Positions 63,781-64,000 of a DNA stretch of 64,000 bases are shown here, piece after piece (within the stretch, counting starts at the first letter, position 1; each line of letters opens with the position of its first letter). Location of the stretch: contig CAUJNA010002890.1 in assembly GCA_963377175.1 (NCBI GenBank), forward strand, positions 341,501-405,500, read 5' to 3'. The notes beneath the pieces are model-generated. The model saw only the letters and a program-made list of their open reading frames with translations. It made no database searches and was not told where the DNA came from. The position numbers and the translations under genes are program-made. This DNA comes from Effrenium voratum. Taxonomy: Eukaryota > Sar > Dinophyceae > Suessiales > Symbiodiniaceae.

Positions 63781-64000
63781 TCGTTTTTTTTTTGGTTTTG
63801 AATTAAGACGCTGGCCCTGTGGATCCGTTTACCGGTTGGTAGGTCTTTACGGTTGCAACCTGGGTTGCTAATAACTAACTTGACGAATTGAACACCCAAG
63901 TAGTTTAGGCTACAGATATGCGACCTGAAATTCATGGCTGCAATCGCCTGGCTCTTGGGCTCTTGGTTGCCCAGTGACGTTGATCGGGCCTAAATTTCTT

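Overview
The window looks like nuclear DNA of a dinoflagellate; I cannot name the genus. Three things point that way. Short GC-rich coding islands lie on one strand, separated by kilobase-scale introns. Their inferred junctions use AG|G acceptors and mostly GC or GA donors. Most of the rest is a dense mixture of small palindromic repeats, tRNA-like SINEs, satellites and microsatellites, together with one giant Ty1/copia element. There is an assembly gap of exactly 100 N at 51410-51509. I see no bacterial-style operons, CRISPR arrays or rRNA. Layout: (1) 1-11.6 kb holds small dispersed repeats plus candidate exons of a split multi-pass membrane protein (transporter gene 1: 6899, 7202, 9377, 10754, with a doubtful upstream exon at 1908). 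(2) 11,634-24,940 is a complete, apparently very young copia LTR retrotransposon. It has 94-bp LTRs with one mismatch, TG...CA ends, a 5-bp CGATC target duplication and one uninterrupted 4180-codon ORF. The ORF holds Gag, two CCCH fingers, protease, integrase, RT and RNase H, followed by about 1,650 extra residues. That extension contains a cytosine-methyltransferase-like Rossmann domain, an SGNH/GDSL-hydrolase-like domain, a KptA/Tpt1 RNA 2'-phosphotransferase-like domain and a small zinc-ribbon-like motif. It is the most striking object in the window. (3) 25-46 kb continues gene 1 (25626, 29255, 41811, 43957, 45482), so the retrotransposon sits inside one of its introns. Between these exons lie GT-rich microsatellites (33.6-34.3 kb) and a layered satellite/tRNA-like complex (34.7-38.5 kb). 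(4) 46-64 kb contains a 419-bp tandem duplication, a 56-bp array around the gap, an 82-bp array (59.5-60.6 kb) and candidate exons of a second, related transporter (gene 2: 49495, 50489, 54435, 56163, 57092, 60869, 63649), which runs off the window. How it fits together: the two split genes look like tandem, same-strand members of the drug/metabolite transporter superfamily, nucleotide-sugar-transporter-like, with matching order of membrane segments. Their introns are the landing ground for at least five MITE-like families defined here by their inverted ends, one further dispersed family and a tRNA-derived SINE. The copia element is autonomous-looking and carries an accessory enzyme set not expected in Ty1/copia. 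All assignments are by eye from motifs; exon limits are inferred from splice-site and phase consistency only.
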